DNA of 54,579 bases from Sulfurimicrobium sp964552675 (GTDB lineage Bacteria; Pseudomonadota; Gammaproteobacteria; Burkholderiales; Sulfuricellaceae). The notes under the pieces were generated by a model. It did not search any database and had not been told where the DNA came from. It saw only the letters and a list, made by a program, of their open reading frames with translations. Position numbers and translations under genes: made by a program. Below are positions 33,474 through 42,328 of this stretch, piece after piece (position 1 is the first letter of the stretch; each line of letters opens with the position of its first letter). The DNA lies in contig CAZKHJ010000014.1 of the NCBI GenBank assembly GCA_964552675.1, forward strand, positions 1 to 54,579. Direction: 5' to 3'.

Positions 33474-34240
33474 GCCTGTGCGGCCTGGAACAGTTCGAAA
33501 AAGTTGCGCGTCGTCGCCGCACCCACTTCCGCCACATCAATGCCGCGCAGGCTGGCAATCTCTTCCGCCACGTGGCGCACATAGGCTGGCTCATTGGTCT
33601 TGCCGCGATAAGGCGCCGGCGCCAGATAGGGCGAGTCGGTCTCGATCAGCAGGCGTTCGAGCGGCACCCGTCTGGCCACCTCTTTCAGCTCCAGCGCCTT
33701 CTTGAAAGTCACGATGCCGGAAAAGGAGATGTAAAAACCCAGTTCCATGGCCTGCTCGGCGACATCCAGGGTCTCGGTAAAGCAGTGCATCACCCCGCCG
33801 ATCCGCTCTGCGCCTTCCTCGCGCATGATGCGCAGCGTATCGGCTGCTGCCGCGCGGGTATGGATGATGAGCGGCTTGCCGGCGGCAATGGCGGCACGGA
33901 TATGGACACGGAAGCGTTCGCGCTGCCATTCCAGATCGCCCTGGAGGCGAAAATAGTCCAGCCCGGTTTCGCCGATGGCAATGACCTTGGGATGGCTGGC
34001 AAGAGAGGTGAGCTGTCCGACATCCGGCTCTCCGGTATCCTCGTAATCCGGGTGCACGCCAACGGAAGCGAACACATTGGGGTAGGTTTCCGCCAGTTGC
34101 CGGATTCCGGGAAAACCGGGCAAATCCACGCTGACACAGAGCGCATGGCTGACCTGGTTGTGCGCCATGGCATCGAATAAGGCCGGCAGGCGCTCGTTCA
34201 GGCCGGGAAAATTGATGTGGCAGTGGGAGTCGATGAACAT
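33464..34240 (-). CDS. TatD-family metal-dependent hydrolase
   Basis: A 258-residue TIM-barrel hydrolase of the TatD/YcfH type, with 3'-5' DNase activity reported for family members. DSHCHINF (HxH), GETGLDYF (Glu), HTRAAAAD, MHCFTE and ETDSPYLAP are the metal ligands and signature regions. It sits after pilZ and holB, a common betaproteobacterial row. Paralogues in one genome make a precise symbol unsafe. Confidence 0.92.
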   Translation of the reverse strand: MFIDSHCHINFPGLNERLPALFDAMAHNQVSHALCVSVDLPGFPGIRQLAETYPNVFASVGVHPDYEDTGEPDVGQLTSLASHPKVIAIGETGLDYFRLQGDLEWQRERFRVHIRAAIAAGKPLIIHTRAAAADTLRIMREEGAERIGGVMHCFTETLDVAEQAMELGFYISFSGIVTFKKALELKEVARRVPLERLLIETDSPYLAPAPYRGKTNEPAYVRHVAEEIASLRGIDVAEVGAATTRNFFELFQAAQAWK

Positions 34241-34289
34241 GGTGAGGGATAAGGGGTGAGGAGAATGCGCCGCCTCACCTCCTCAATTT

Positions 34290-34658
34290 TTACATGGTAT
34301 GCGTAGGGCGTGTCGAGCTCAGGTTGCCGCCCAGCAAACCCTCGATCTTGTTGCGCGCGGAGATGCCACTTTCATTATCGGAAAATTGCACGCCGATCCC
34401 CTGCGATTTGTTTCCCTGCGCCTCTGCCGGGGTAATCCAGGCCACCTTGCCCGCCACTGGCAGCTTGTTGGGGTCGTCCATCAGGGTCAGCAGCATGAAC
34501 ACTTCATCACCCAGGCGATAGGCCTTGTTGGTCGGAATGAAAATTCCGCCGCCCTTGATGAAGGGCATGTAGGCCGCATACAGCGCCGGTTTTTCCTTGA
34601 TGCTCAGGGACAGCACGCCGGGGCGTGCCATGGAGGGTTTTTTGTCAGCTTCGGCCAT
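34290..34658 (-). CDS. PilZ domain protein
   Basis: A 122-residue protein of the type IV pilus assembly PilZ family. GGGIFIPTNKAYRLGDEVFM, LMDDPNKLPVAGKVAWITP and GIGVQFSD are the family pattern. Family PilZ proteins of this kind in the holB-pilZ-tatD row usually lack the RxxxR c-di-GMP motif; none is obvious here, so a protein-binding role in twitching is likelier than c-di-GMP sensing. Its start overlaps the holB end by 14 nt. Confidence 0.9.
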   Translation of the reverse strand: MAEADKKPSMARPGVLSLSIKEKPALYAAYMPFIKGGGIFIPTNKAYRLGDEVFMLLTLMDDPNKLPVAGKVAWITPAEAQGNKSQGIGVQFSDNESGISARNKIEGLLGGNLSSTRPTHTM

Positions 34659-35673
34659 GTTCGGATTCGGTCAGATTGATTGACTGCCTATAGGATAGCA
34701 ACAATTGCTCCATGAGCAACTGGGCATTGAGGGGGTGATGTACATTTTTTTGCGCGGCCAGCAAGTCCTTCTGACAGGCCAGGGCGGCTGACAACCGGAT
34801 ACGCGGCGCCAGGGCACGGATCTCGGCGGCGAAATCGGGCTGGTAGCGTATCTGTCCGCCCAGGCGGCAGCCGATCAGGTCATGTATCCATTGCTGCAGC
34901 CACCTCACCATTCTTGCCAGGTCCTGCTTCTCGCTTTTTTCCGCCAGGCCGATCGGATCGAGCAGGCGAGGCTGCGCCAGCTGGGCCAGAAAATCCCGGC
35001 GCAGTTCGCGCGACTCGTCCACAGCCAGATCCAGCGCGGCCAGGGGCGCATTGCCCGCCTGCGCGAGCAATGCAGCCGGATCAACCACGCCCTGCTGGCG
35101 CAGCCAGTCCAGCGACTGCTCCTGCGGTGGTACCGGGAAAGCAATCTTGAGACAGCGGCTACGCACCGTGGGCAGCAGATGCTGTGCCTGGTGGCTGATG
35201 AGGATGATCAGGGTCTGGGGCGGCGGTTCCTCCAGGGTTTTCAGCAGCGCGTTGGCCGCGCTCAGATTCATTGCTTCGGCAGGGTGAATGAGGACAACGC
35301 GCATGCCGTTGCGGTGGGTGGAAAGATTCACCAGCCCCGCCAGTTCACGCACCTGCATGATCTTGATTTCCTGGCTGGGTTTTTTCCCCTTGCTCCTGGC
35401 CTCGCCCTCTTCGTCGCCATCCGCCAGCGCCTCCGGTTCCACGCTGCGAAAATCCGGGTGATTGCCCTGAGCCAACCAGCCGCAGGCAAGACACCGGCCG
35501 CAGCCCTCACCCGAAGGCAGTGGCGCTTCACACAGCAAACCCTGGGCAAGCGCACGGGCAAAATCGAGCTTGCCCACGCCCTTGCGCCCCTGGAACAGCA
35601 AGGCATGGGGCAGCGTTCCCCTTGCAGCAACGAGCTGACGCCAGATTTCCGCCTGCCAGGGATGGAAACCCAC
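34645..35673 (-). CDS. holB: DNA polymerase III subunit delta'
   Basis: A 342-residue clamp-loader subunit. LLFQGRKGVGKLDFARALAQ is the P-loop-like segment. CEAPLPSGEGCGRCLACGW holds the zinc-binding cysteines. Other features are KTLEEPPPQTLIILISHQAQ and LLPTVRSRCLKIAFP. It lies 2 bp downstream of tmk. Confidence 0.93.
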   Translation of the reverse strand: MGFHPWQAEIWRQLVAARGTLPHALLFQGRKGVGKLDFARALAQGLLCEAPLPSGEGCGRCLACGWLAQGNHPDFRSVEPEALADGDEEGEARSKGKKPSQEIKIMQVRELAGLVNLSTHRNGMRVVLIHPAEAMNLSAANALLKTLEEPPPQTLIILISHQAQHLLPTVRSRCLKIAFPVPPQEQSLDWLRQQGVVDPAALLAQAGNAPLAALDLAVDESRELRRDFLAQLAQPRLLDPIGLAEKSEKQDLARMVRWLQQWIHDLIGCRLGGQIRYQPDFAAEIRALAPRIRLSAALACQKDLLAAQKNVHHPLNAQLLMEQLLLSYRQSINLTESEHGRS

Positions 35674-35675
35674 GG

Positions 35676-36281
35676 CTACAGTCCAGCGACCAGGGTTTCG
35701 AGCTCCACGCGAATCTCATCCAGCGTGCGCGCCGAATCGATCACCCGGATACGTTGCGGGAACTGGGCCGCACGGCGCAGGTAGGCGGCACGCACGCGCT
35801 GGAAGAAATCCTGCTGTTCCTGCTCGAAGCGGTCCAGCGAAACATTAGCAGATAGCCGCTGGCGCGCCACTTCGAGCGGCACATCGAACAGTAGGGTAAG
35901 GTCGGGCTGCAAACCCTGTTGCACCCAGTCTTCCAGAATTCGCAGCCGGGATTCGTCGATGCCGCGCCCGCCGCCCTGATAGGCAAAGCTGGCATCGGTG
36001 AAGCGGTCAGAGATCACCCATTTGCCCTGTTCCAGGGCGGGCAGGATAATCTGGGCCAGATGTTCGCGCCGCGATGCGAACATCAGCAAGGCCTCGGTTT
36101 CCAAATCCATGGCATGATTGAGCAGCAGCCCGCGCAGGGTTTCTCCCAGGGGCGTGCCGCCCGGCTCGCGCGTCACCACCACCTCGTGTCCGCGCCCCGC
36201 CAGGGACTGTGCCAGCCATTCGAGGTGGGAGCTCTTGCCGGCGCCGTCGATGCCTTCCAGAGTAATAAATTTGCCTTTGAT
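35676..36281 (-). CDS. tmk: Thymidylate kinase, apparent ATC start
   Basis: A 201-residue dTMP kinase. The frame contains KGKFITLEGIDGAGKSSHLE, whose P-loop GIDGAGKS is essential, then TREPGGTPLGE, ISDRFTDASFAYQGGGRG and a C-terminal lid. No ATG, GTG or TTG occurs between the upstream in-frame stop and the P-loop. The natural start position is occupied by ATC (36281-36279), 7 nt after a good AGGGG ribosome-binding sequence that overlaps the mltG stop. The first ordinary start, GTG at 36182, would delete the P-loop. Either this is a rare non-canonical start or an ATG-to-ATC error. Confidence 0.85.
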   Translation of the reverse strand: MKGKFITLEGIDGAGKSSHLEWLAQSLAGRGHEVVVTREPGGTPLGETLRGLLLNHAMDLETEALLMFASRREHLAQIILPALEQGKWVISDRFTDASFAYQGGGRGIDESRLRILEDWVQQGLQPDLTLLFDVPLEVARQRLSANVSLDRFEQEQQDFFQRVRAAYLRRAAQFPQRIRVIDSARTLDEIRVELETLVAGL

Positions 36282-36291
36282 TTTGCGTCCC

Positions 36292-37281
36292 CTATTTGCG
36301 GTTCAGTTGATAGCGCGCCACGGCCAGGTTGTGTTCGGCCAGGGTGGCGGAAAACTTGTGCGTCCCATCGCCCTTGCCGACAAAATACAGCGCACGGGTT
36401 GCGGCAGGATGAACGGCCGCCAGCAGCGAACCCAGGCCGGGCATGGCGATCGGCGTCGGCGGCAGGCCGGCGCGGGTGTAGGTATTATAGGGGGTATCGG
36501 TCATCAGGTCGGCGCGACGCAGATTGCCGTCGAACTGCTCACCCATGCCGTAGATGACCGTCGGGTCGGTCTGCAGGCGCATATTGAGGCGCAGGCGGTT
36601 GACGAACACGCCGGCAATCTGGGGCCGCTCGCTTGCCCGGCCGGTTTCCTTCTCGACAATCGAGGCCATGATCAGTGCTTCATAGGGCGTATGGTAGGGC
36701 AGCAGCGGATCGCGCTCCGCCCAGGCATCGGCAAGGCGTGTCTGAAGCGCGGCGTGGGCGCGGCGGAGGATGGCCAGGTCGCTCATGCCGCTGCTGAAAT
36801 AATAGGTGTCGGGGAAAAACTGCCCCTCCGCCGCGTCGGCCTGTGCACCGATTTTCTCCAGAATTTCGCCTTCCGTCATGCCCGCTGCGTCATGCCGGAC
36901 CGCTGAATGTTCGTCCAGTGCCTGACGCATGCGCCTGAAATTCCAGCCTTCGATGAAGGCAATTTCACTCTGGGTAACATCGCCGCGGGTAATCATGCGG
37001 AACAGCTGCAGCGGCGTCGGACTGTTTTCAAGGTAGTAATTGCCGGCCTTGATCTCCCCTTCCTTGCCATGCAGCCGCACCAGGGCGGTGAAGCTCCACG
37101 GCTCGGCCAGGATTTTTGCCTCCACCAGCTGGCGCGCCACGGCGCGCAGGCTGCTGCCATGGCGCAGGGTGAATTCATAAGGCGTCTGCGGCAGGGTCAG
37201 GGGCGTGGCGACAAAATAGGCCATCCATCCCGCCGCCACGATTGCTGCCAGCAGCACCAGGCGCAGCAGGGCCCTAATCAT
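36292..37281 (-). CDS. mltG: Endolytic murein transglycosylase MltG
   Basis: A 329-residue inner-membrane YceG-like lytic transglycosylase that terminates glycan strands. It has one N-terminal TM (LRLVLLAAIVAAGWMAYFV), a LysM-like region (GSSLRAVARQLVEAKIL), and the catalytic ASIVEKETG with the family Glu, followed by RPQIAGVFVNRLRLNMRLQT and DPTVIYG. The C-terminal TRALYFVGKGDGTHKFS is conserved. It overlaps pabC by 8 nt and abuts tmk. Confidence 0.95.
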   Translation of the reverse strand: MIRALLRLVLLAAIVAAGWMAYFVATPLTLPQTPYEFTLRHGSSLRAVARQLVEAKILAEPWSFTALVRLHGKEGEIKAGNYYLENSPTPLQLFRMITRGDVTQSEIAFIEGWNFRRMRQALDEHSAVRHDAAGMTEGEILEKIGAQADAAEGQFFPDTYYFSSGMSDLAILRRAHAALQTRLADAWAERDPLLPYHTPYEALIMASIVEKETGRASERPQIAGVFVNRLRLNMRLQTDPTVIYGMGEQFDGNLRRADLMTDTPYNTYTRAGLPPTPIAMPGLGSLLAAVHPAATRALYFVGKGDGTHKFSATLAEHNLAVARYQLNRK

Positions 37282-38080
37282 CCCGTCCCTCCACCAGTTG
37301 CCGCAATTGTGCCGTCAGGCTGCCACCCGGCCAAACCCGGCCATTGAACTCACGCACCTGCCAGATGCCGATCACGCTGTTGCACAGCATGACTTCCTCC
37401 GCCGCCATCAGACGCGCCAGCGGCAGCACGCCAATATGCACGGCCAGACCCAGTTCCCGCGCAAACGCCAGGATACGTTCGCGCTGCACGCCGGCCACGC
37501 CGCAGCGGGCCAGATCCGGGGTATGGAGCGCTCCCTCGTGCCAGGCAAACACGTTGCTCATGGTGCCCTCGATCACATTGCCCGCTTCGTCCAGCAGCAT
37601 GCCTTCGGCAATGCCGGGATCGCTCCATTCCATGCGCGCCAGCACGTTTTCCAGCCGGTTGAGGTGCTTGATGCCAGCCAGGGCAGGCTGGGACGCCAGA
37701 CGCAGCCGGCACAGATGAACCCTGACACCCTCCGCCTGATGGTGGGGCGGGTAGTCCGGCAAGGCGCCGGAAGTGACGATACGGGTCGGCGGCTGCGCCG
37801 CCGTGACGGCATAGCCCCGCACACCGGGGCCGCGCGTAATGATGATCTTGGCCACGCCATCCGGCGGCAGGCGCGCCAGATCGGATTCCAGTTCGGATGC
37901 GGCAGGACAGTCGAGACGCAGGGCCGCGCAATCGCCCGCCAGCTTGCGGTAGTGCCGGGCCCAGCACAGGGAAACGCCGCCCGCCCGCTTCAGGGTACGG
38001 AACACGCCATCGCCATAGAGCAGGCCGCGGTCGTGGGCGGAAATGACATCCGCCGGAAGGCCATTGATGAGCGTCATCAA
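37274..38080 (-). CDS. pabC: Aminodeoxychorismate lyase
   Basis: A 268-residue PLP fold-type IV enzyme making 4-aminobenzoate for folate. SAHDRGLLYGDGVFRTLK, the PLP lysine region GIKHLNRLENVLARME, and EGTMSNVFAWHEGALHTP are typical of PabC. The operon position pabC-mltG-tmk-holB is well conserved. It lies 25 bp after sucD. Confidence 0.92.
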   Translation of the reverse strand: MMTLINGLPADVISAHDRGLLYGDGVFRTLKRAGGVSLCWARHYRKLAGDCAALRLDCPAASELESDLARLPPDGVAKIIITRGPGVRGYAVTAAQPPTRIVTSGALPDYPPHHQAEGVRVHLCRLRLASQPALAGIKHLNRLENVLARMEWSDPGIAEGMLLDEAGNVIEGTMSNVFAWHEGALHTPDLARCGVAGVQRERILAFARELGLAVHIGVLPLARLMAAEEVMLCNSVIGIWQVREFNGRVWPGGSLTAQLRQLVEGRDD

Positions 38081-38105
38081 ATGACGGCCACCGTCAGCCC
38101 GGCAA

Positions 38106-38978
38106 TCACTTCCCCATCGCCGCCAGCACCGCCTCGCCCAGCCCGGCGGGCGATTCCGCCACTACCACGCCGGCGGCCTGCAGCGCCTTGATCTTGTCCG
38201 AAGCCAGTCCGCTGCCGCCAGCGATAATCGCCCCGGCATGGCCCATGCGCTTGCCCTTGGGCGCGGTCTGCCCGGCGATGTAGCCCGCCACCGGCTTGGT
38301 GACGTGGGCCTTGATGTATTCCGCCGCGGCCTCCTCGCGCGTGCCGCCGATCTCGCCCACCATGATGATGGCCTCGGTTTCGGGATCGTCCTGGAACATT
38401 TGCAGGCAGTCGATGAAATCCAGCCCCTTGATCGGGTCGCCGCCGATGCCCACGCAGGTGCTCTGGCCCAGGCCGGCCCTGGTGGTCTGATACACCGCCT
38501 CGTAGGTCAGCGTGCCGGAACGGGAGACGATGCCGACCTTGCCTTTTTTGTGGATGAAGCCGGGCATGATGCCGATCTTGCACTCTTCCGGGGTGATGAT
38601 GCCGGGGCAGTTGGGGCCGATCAACACCGAGGGGCTGTCTTTCAGCGCCGCCTTGACCTTCATCATGTCCAGCACCGGAATGCCTTCGGTAATGCAGACG
38701 ATGACCCCGATGCCGGCAGCCGCCGCTTCCATGATCGAATCCGCAGCAAAGGCCGGCGGCACGTAGATCATGGTGGCATTGGCGCCGGTTTCCTTCACTG
38801 CGTCGCGCACGGTGTTGAATACCGGCAGATTGAGGTGCATCTGCCCGCCCTTGCCCGGCGTCACCCCGCCGACCATCTGGGTGCCGTAGGCAATGCCCTG
38901 CTCGGAGTGAAAGGTGCCCTGCTTGCCGGTAAAGCCCTGGCAGATGACCTTGGTGTGCTTGTTGACCAGAATACTCAT
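38106..38978 (-). CDS. sucD: Succinyl-CoA synthetase, alpha subunit
   Basis: A 290-residue CoA-binding subunit of the TCA cycle enzyme. TKVICQGFTGKQGTFHSEQ and GGVTPGKGG bind CoA, and GPNCPGIITPEECKIGIMPG is conserved. The phosphohistidine loop MGHAGAIIAGGSG is present near residue 246. It is separated from sucC by an 87-bp gap that contains a dispersed repeat, unlike the usual tight sucCD coupling. Confidence 0.96.
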   Translation of the reverse strand: MSILVNKHTKVICQGFTGKQGTFHSEQGIAYGTQMVGGVTPGKGGQMHLNLPVFNTVRDAVKETGANATMIYVPPAFAADSIMEAAAAGIGVIVCITEGIPVLDMMKVKAALKDSPSVLIGPNCPGIITPEECKIGIMPGFIHKKGKVGIVSRSGTLTYEAVYQTTRAGLGQSTCVGIGGDPIKGLDFIDCLQMFQDDPETEAIIMVGEIGGTREEAAAEYIKAHVTKPVAGYIAGQTAPKGKRMGHAGAIIAGGSGLASDKIKALQAAGVVVAESPAGLGEAVLAAMGK

Positions 38979-38996
38979 TTTTTAAAGTCCTAACTT

Positions 38997-39059
38997 AACC
39001 GCAAAGGCGCAAAGACGCGAAGTTTTGAGAATTCTTTGCGCCTTCGCACCTTTGCGGTT
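38997..39059. repeat. AACCGCAAAG-type inverted repeat, copy B, inside sucCD
   Basis: A compact form of the repeat: AACCGCAAAGGCGCAAAG (from 38997) faces CTTTGCGCCTTCGCACC and TTTGCGGTT (39034-39059) with an 11-base loop, so a long hairpin can form in the sucC-sucD transcript. It lies between the two subunit genes, 18 bp before the sucD start. Confidence 0.8.
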
Positions 39060-39065
39060 TATAAA

Positions 39066-40226
39066 TCACTGCACCGCTGCCACGGCGCGCTTGGCCGCAT
39101 CGGTCAGGTCATTGGCGGAAATCACGCCGACGCCGCTCTCAGCCAGCATTTTCTGCCCCAGTTCGACGTTGGTGCCTTCCAGGCGCACGATCACCGGCAC
39201 CTTGACGCCCACTTCCTTGACTGCGGTGATGATGCCCTCGGCGATGATGTCGCAGCGCATGATGCCGCCGAAGATGTTGACCAGGATGGCTTTCACGTTG
39301 GCATCCGAGAGGATGATCTTGAACGCCTTCGCTACGGTTTCCGCCGTCGCGCCACCGCCCACGTCGAGGAAATTGGCGGGCTGGCCGCCGTGCAGCTTGA
39401 TCAGGTCCATGGTCGCCATGGCCAGGCCGGCGCCATTGACCATGCAGCCGATATTGCCGCTGAGGGCGATGTAGTTGAGGTCCGCTTCGCGCGCCGCCAC
39501 TTCCTTGGCATCGTCCTGGCTCGCGTCACGCAGCGCAGCCAGATCCTTCTGGCGGTAAAGGGCGTTGTCCTCGATGCTGATCTTGCAGTCCAGCGCCACC
39601 AGTTCGCCACCGGCGGTCACCACCAGCGGATTGATTTCCACCAGCGACAAATCGTTTTTCATGAACAATGCAAACAGCCCCTTGGCCATCTTGCCAAAAG
39701 CGGCAATCTGCGGACCTTCCAGCTTGAGGCCGAAGGCGATGTTGCGGCACTGGAAGTCCTGCAGGCCCCACACCGGGTCGCACACCTCGCGCAGGATTTT
39801 GTCCGGCTCGGTACGGGCGATTTCCTCGATCTCCATGCCGCCGCTGCCGGACGCCACCAGCACGATGCGTTCCGATTCGCGGTCCACCGTCAGGCTGAGG
39901 TAAATCTCGCGCGCGATGTCCAGCGTTTCCTCGATCAGCAGGCGCGACACCATCTGCCCGTCAGGCGCGTTCTGGTAAGTCACCAGACGGCTGCCCAGCA
40001 GCGCATTCACGCTCTGGACCAGATCGCTCATCGTGCGCACCACACGCACCCCGCCCGCTTTGCCGCGGCCGCCAGCGTGGATTTGCGCCTTGACCACCCA
40101 GGCGTTGCCGCCCAGCTGCTCCGCCGCCGTTTCGGCCTGAGCCGCGTTACCCAGCACCACGCCGCGCGGAGTGGGAATACCCTGCTCGCGCAGCAACTGT
40201 TTTGCCTGATATTCGTGCAGATTCAT
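39066..40226 (-). CDS. sucC: Succinyl-CoA synthetase, beta subunit
   Basis: A 386-residue ATP-grasp subunit. The start is the ATG at 40226 (NLHEYQAKQLLREQGIPTP follows); an upstream in-frame start is not supported. Other landmarks are KAQIHAGGRGKAGGVRV, EINPLVVT and DVGGGATAETVAKAFKIILS with NIFGGIMRCD. Subunit C-terminus is intact. With sucD it makes GTP/ATP from succinyl-CoA. Confidence 0.96.
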   Translation of the reverse strand: MNLHEYQAKQLLREQGIPTPRGVVLGNAAQAETAAEQLGGNAWVVKAQIHAGGRGKAGGVRVVRTMSDLVQSVNALLGSRLVTYQNAPDGQMVSRLLIEETLDIAREIYLSLTVDRESERIVLVASGSGGMEIEEIARTEPDKILREVCDPVWGLQDFQCRNIAFGLKLEGPQIAAFGKMAKGLFALFMKNDLSLVEINPLVVTAGGELVALDCKISIEDNALYRQKDLAALRDASQDDAKEVAAREADLNYIALSGNIGCMVNGAGLAMATMDLIKLHGGQPANFLDVGGGATAETVAKAFKIILSDANVKAILVNIFGGIMRCDIIAEGIITAVKEVGVKVPVIVRLEGTNVELGQKMLAESGVGVISANDLTDAAKRAVAAVQ

Positions 40227-40328
40227 TATTTTTCCTGGCAAAAATTCACACAGAGCCAACCGGCCCAAAGTCCGACATTGTGGAGCAATTCACGCCGTTA
40301 ATCCAGCAAGGGCGCGGCCAGCACCACT

Positions 40329-40733
40329 TCAGGGCAGGGCTTTCATGGCGCACAGCTTTTCCAGCACCAGCTCGTCGATGCTGCCCTTGCTGACCGGGCT
40401 ATCAAGGGGCAAGGCAATCCGCTGCTGGCTGATGGTTGCCATGTTTTCGTCCCTGGCTTCGGTGGCAAGCTGGGCTATCGTGCGGTTGGCGCAGTTGACG
40501 CGGGACGGGAACAGCAGGTATTTTGCCCCGCGCCGCCCCACCAGATATTCCTGCAGATTGTTGAAGGTATGGCGGGCAGTGAACGTCACTTCCGGGCCGT
40601 TCCTTGCGATACTGTCGCGATCGATTTCACGCACTATTGCCTCATCCTGCCTGATCGGCAGCCACTCTTCCGCCAGAGCCTGCCCGCCCATGAACAGGGT
40701 AATCAGTCCGAACTGCCAGCACCATTTTTTCAA
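40329..40733 (-). CDS. Exported hypothetical protein
   Basis: A 134-residue protein. The start is taken as TTG at 40733 because a GAGGAG ribosome-binding sequence lies 7 nt upstream and it yields a signal peptide (KKWCWQFGLITLFMGGQALA). The mature part (EEWLPIRQDEAIVREIDRDS ... VNCANRTIAQLATEARDEN) has two cysteines and resembles small surface-adhesin/CNP1-like periplasmic proteins only weakly. Function unknown. The stop is about 100 bp before sucC on the same strand. Confidence 0.65.
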   Translation of the reverse strand: MKKWCWQFGLITLFMGGQALAEEWLPIRQDEAIVREIDRDSIARNGPEVTFTARHTFNNLQEYLVGRRGAKYLLFPSRVNCANRTIAQLATEARDENMATISQQRIALPLDSPVSKGSIDELVLEKLCAMKALP

Positions 40734-40791
40734 AACCGTACTCCTCTGCCAAATCAAAATTTGTATTTTACCCACGTAAAAAATCCGCCTG

Positions 40792-41547
40792 TCAGGCAAT
40801 AATCAGCTTCAGCCCGATCAGCACCGTCACGATTTCAAACGCACGCTTGATCCACAGGTTCCCCTTGGTGATTGCGTAATGGCTGCCGAGATAGCCGCCG
40901 ATCACCGAGCCGGCCAGCAGGGCCGGCATCCAGTCCCAGGCGATGGTGCCGAGCATGCCCAGCACCAGCGCACCGGTGCCGTTCCACACCAGGCCGCACA
41001 ACACCAGGGTATAAGCCACGGCGCGCTTGTAGTCGAGACCGAAATGGTGGATCAGCCACATGGTCAGGAACAGCCCGGTGCCGGAGGTGATCGAACCGTT
41101 GAGGAAGCCGACCACGAACAGGCCCACCGCACCGGTGGTCAGCGCCCGCCCCTCGCGGTTGCGCGGCGCATGCTCCATTCCCAGCCGTGGTTTGAAAACG
41201 GAGTACAGGCCCAGCCCCAGGGTCAACACCCCGAGCGCGAACTGGGCGATAGCGGCGGGGATTTTCAGGATCGTGCTGGCACCCAGCACCACCCCCGGCA
41301 GGCCGGCACCCAGTATGATCAGGGAAAAACGCCGCTCCAGATGGCTCTCCCTGAAATGGCGGAAGGTCGCCCCCAGGCCCAGCGCCACGCTCGCCACCTT
41401 GTGCGTCGCCAGCGCCACGCCAAACGGCAGGCCAAGGAAGATCAGCATGGGAAACTGGATCAGCCCCGCCCCGCCGCCGGACAGGGCGGAAAACCAGTTG
41501 GCGACGAAGGAGGCGACAAACAGGATGAGATGGTCGGACAAGACCAC
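40792..41547 (-). CDS. TauE/SafE-family membrane permease
   Basis: A 251-residue membrane protein with about eight TM helices and the internal repeat of the TauE/SafE (DUF81) family: ANWFSALSGGGAGLIQFPML and the second half GFLNGSITSGTGLFLTMWLI. Family members export sulfite or other organosulfonates; the substrate here is unknown. It overlaps the hypothetical gene's upstream region only slightly and is followed on the same strand by none of its usual enzymes; it sits directly downstream of DUF190 and crcB. Confidence 0.85.
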   Translation of the reverse strand: MVLSDHLILFVASFVANWFSALSGGGAGLIQFPMLIFLGLPFGVALATHKVASVALGLGATFRHFRESHLERRFSLIILGAGLPGVVLGASTILKIPAAIAQFALGVLTLGLGLYSVFKPRLGMEHAPRNREGRALTTGAVGLFVVGFLNGSITSGTGLFLTMWLIHHFGLDYKRAVAYTLVLCGLVWNGTGALVLGMLGTIAWDWMPALLAGSVIGGYLGSHYAITKGNLWIKRAFEIVTVLIGLKLIIA

Positions 41548-41862
41548 TTAGGACGTAACTCCGAACTCCGCCGCCATTTTGACAAAAAATAGCCGAAGCT
41601 GGCACGATTTAAGCAGTTCCAGCAAACGGTCGCACTGTTCCCCGCTCAGCAGGAACTCGACTTCCACCGGCAGCTCCCCCGCCAGCTCGAAAAAAGCTTC
41701 CTCATGCAGCCGGCCATGCCGCCCATAACCCGAAATGGCGCGAATCGCGGTGCCGCCCGGTATGCCTTGTGCTTTCGCCTGCTCCAGCAGCCACTCGTAA
41801 AGCAGCCTGCCGTCGTGGCGCTGCGCCTCGCTCACAAACAGTTTCAGACAAACGCCGTTCAT
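41548..41862 (-). CDS. DUF190 domain protein
   Basis: A 104-residue protein of the DUF190 family, which adopts a ferredoxin-like PII-related fold. CLKLFVSEAQRHDGRLLYEW, GIPGGTAIRAISGYG and LSGEQCDRLLELL are family segments. DUF190 genes commonly sit beside crcB, as here (3 bp away), suggesting a role in fluoride resistance or its regulation, not proven. Confidence 0.9.
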   Translation of the reverse strand: MNGVCLKLFVSEAQRHDGRLLYEWLLEQAKAQGIPGGTAIRAISGYGRHGRLHEEAFFELAGELPVEVEFLLSGEQCDRLLELLKSCQLRLFFVKMAAEFGVTS

Positions 41863-41865
41863 TTC

Positions 41866-42261
41866 CTATCCTTTCAGAGCCTTGACAGTCCAGATGCCGA
41901 ACAGGGTCATCGCCAGCGAGCCGGCAAGGTGCAGGCCGATGATGCCCGCCGCCCAGGCATACTGGGCGCGCAGCATCAGGGTCACGGTCTCGCCGGAGAA
42001 AGTTGAAAAAGTAGTCAGCCCGCCGAGAAAACCGGTGGCGACCAGCAGGCGCAGCTCGGGCGGAATGCCGGGATGCTCGGCAAACACCGCCATCGCCACG
42101 CCCATCAGGTAGCCGCCCAGCAGATTGGCCGCCAGCGTGCCCAGGGGCAGGGTGGGGAAAAGCGGGTTGAGCAGCAGCCCGAACCACCAGCGCAGCCACG
42201 CCCCCGCTGCCGCACCCACGCCTACCGCCAGCAAGCCATACCAGCCCATCGCCATTCCCAT
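41866..42261 (-). CDS. crcB: Fluoride channel CrcB (Fluc)
   Basis: A 131-residue four-TM protein, half of a dual-topology fluoride channel dimer. GAWLRWWFGLLL, GTLAANLLGGYLMG and GFLGGLTTFSTFSGE, with the fluoride-lining Phe/Ser/Thr motif, are present. It is divergent from the MscS-type channel gene. No fluoride riboswitch was recognised in the short upstream gap. Confidence 0.93.
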   Translation of the reverse strand: MGMAMGWYGLLAVGVGAAAGAWLRWWFGLLLNPLFPTLPLGTLAANLLGGYLMGVAMAVFAEHPGIPPELRLLVATGFLGGLTTFSTFSGETVTLMLRAQYAWAAGIIGLHLAGSLAMTLFGIWTVKALKG

Positions 42262-42328
42262 TCATGAATTTCTCGCGCAATTTTAGCAGGAGTTCCCTTT
42301 CCGCCTCGAATATTGCTAAAGTTGCAGC

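Noticed and set aside
36182..36184. GTG at 36182 as the tmk start
   Set aside because: It would remove the P-loop GIDGAGKS, which is clearly encoded upstream in the same frame.
38077..38583. A 168-codon minus-strand open frame within sucD
   Set aside because: Out-of-frame shadow of sucD, glycine/arginine-rich and without homology.
42262..42328. Possible fluoride riboswitch upstream of crcB
   Set aside because: The gap is only 67 bp and the conserved pseudoknot segments of the crcB motif are not recognisable.
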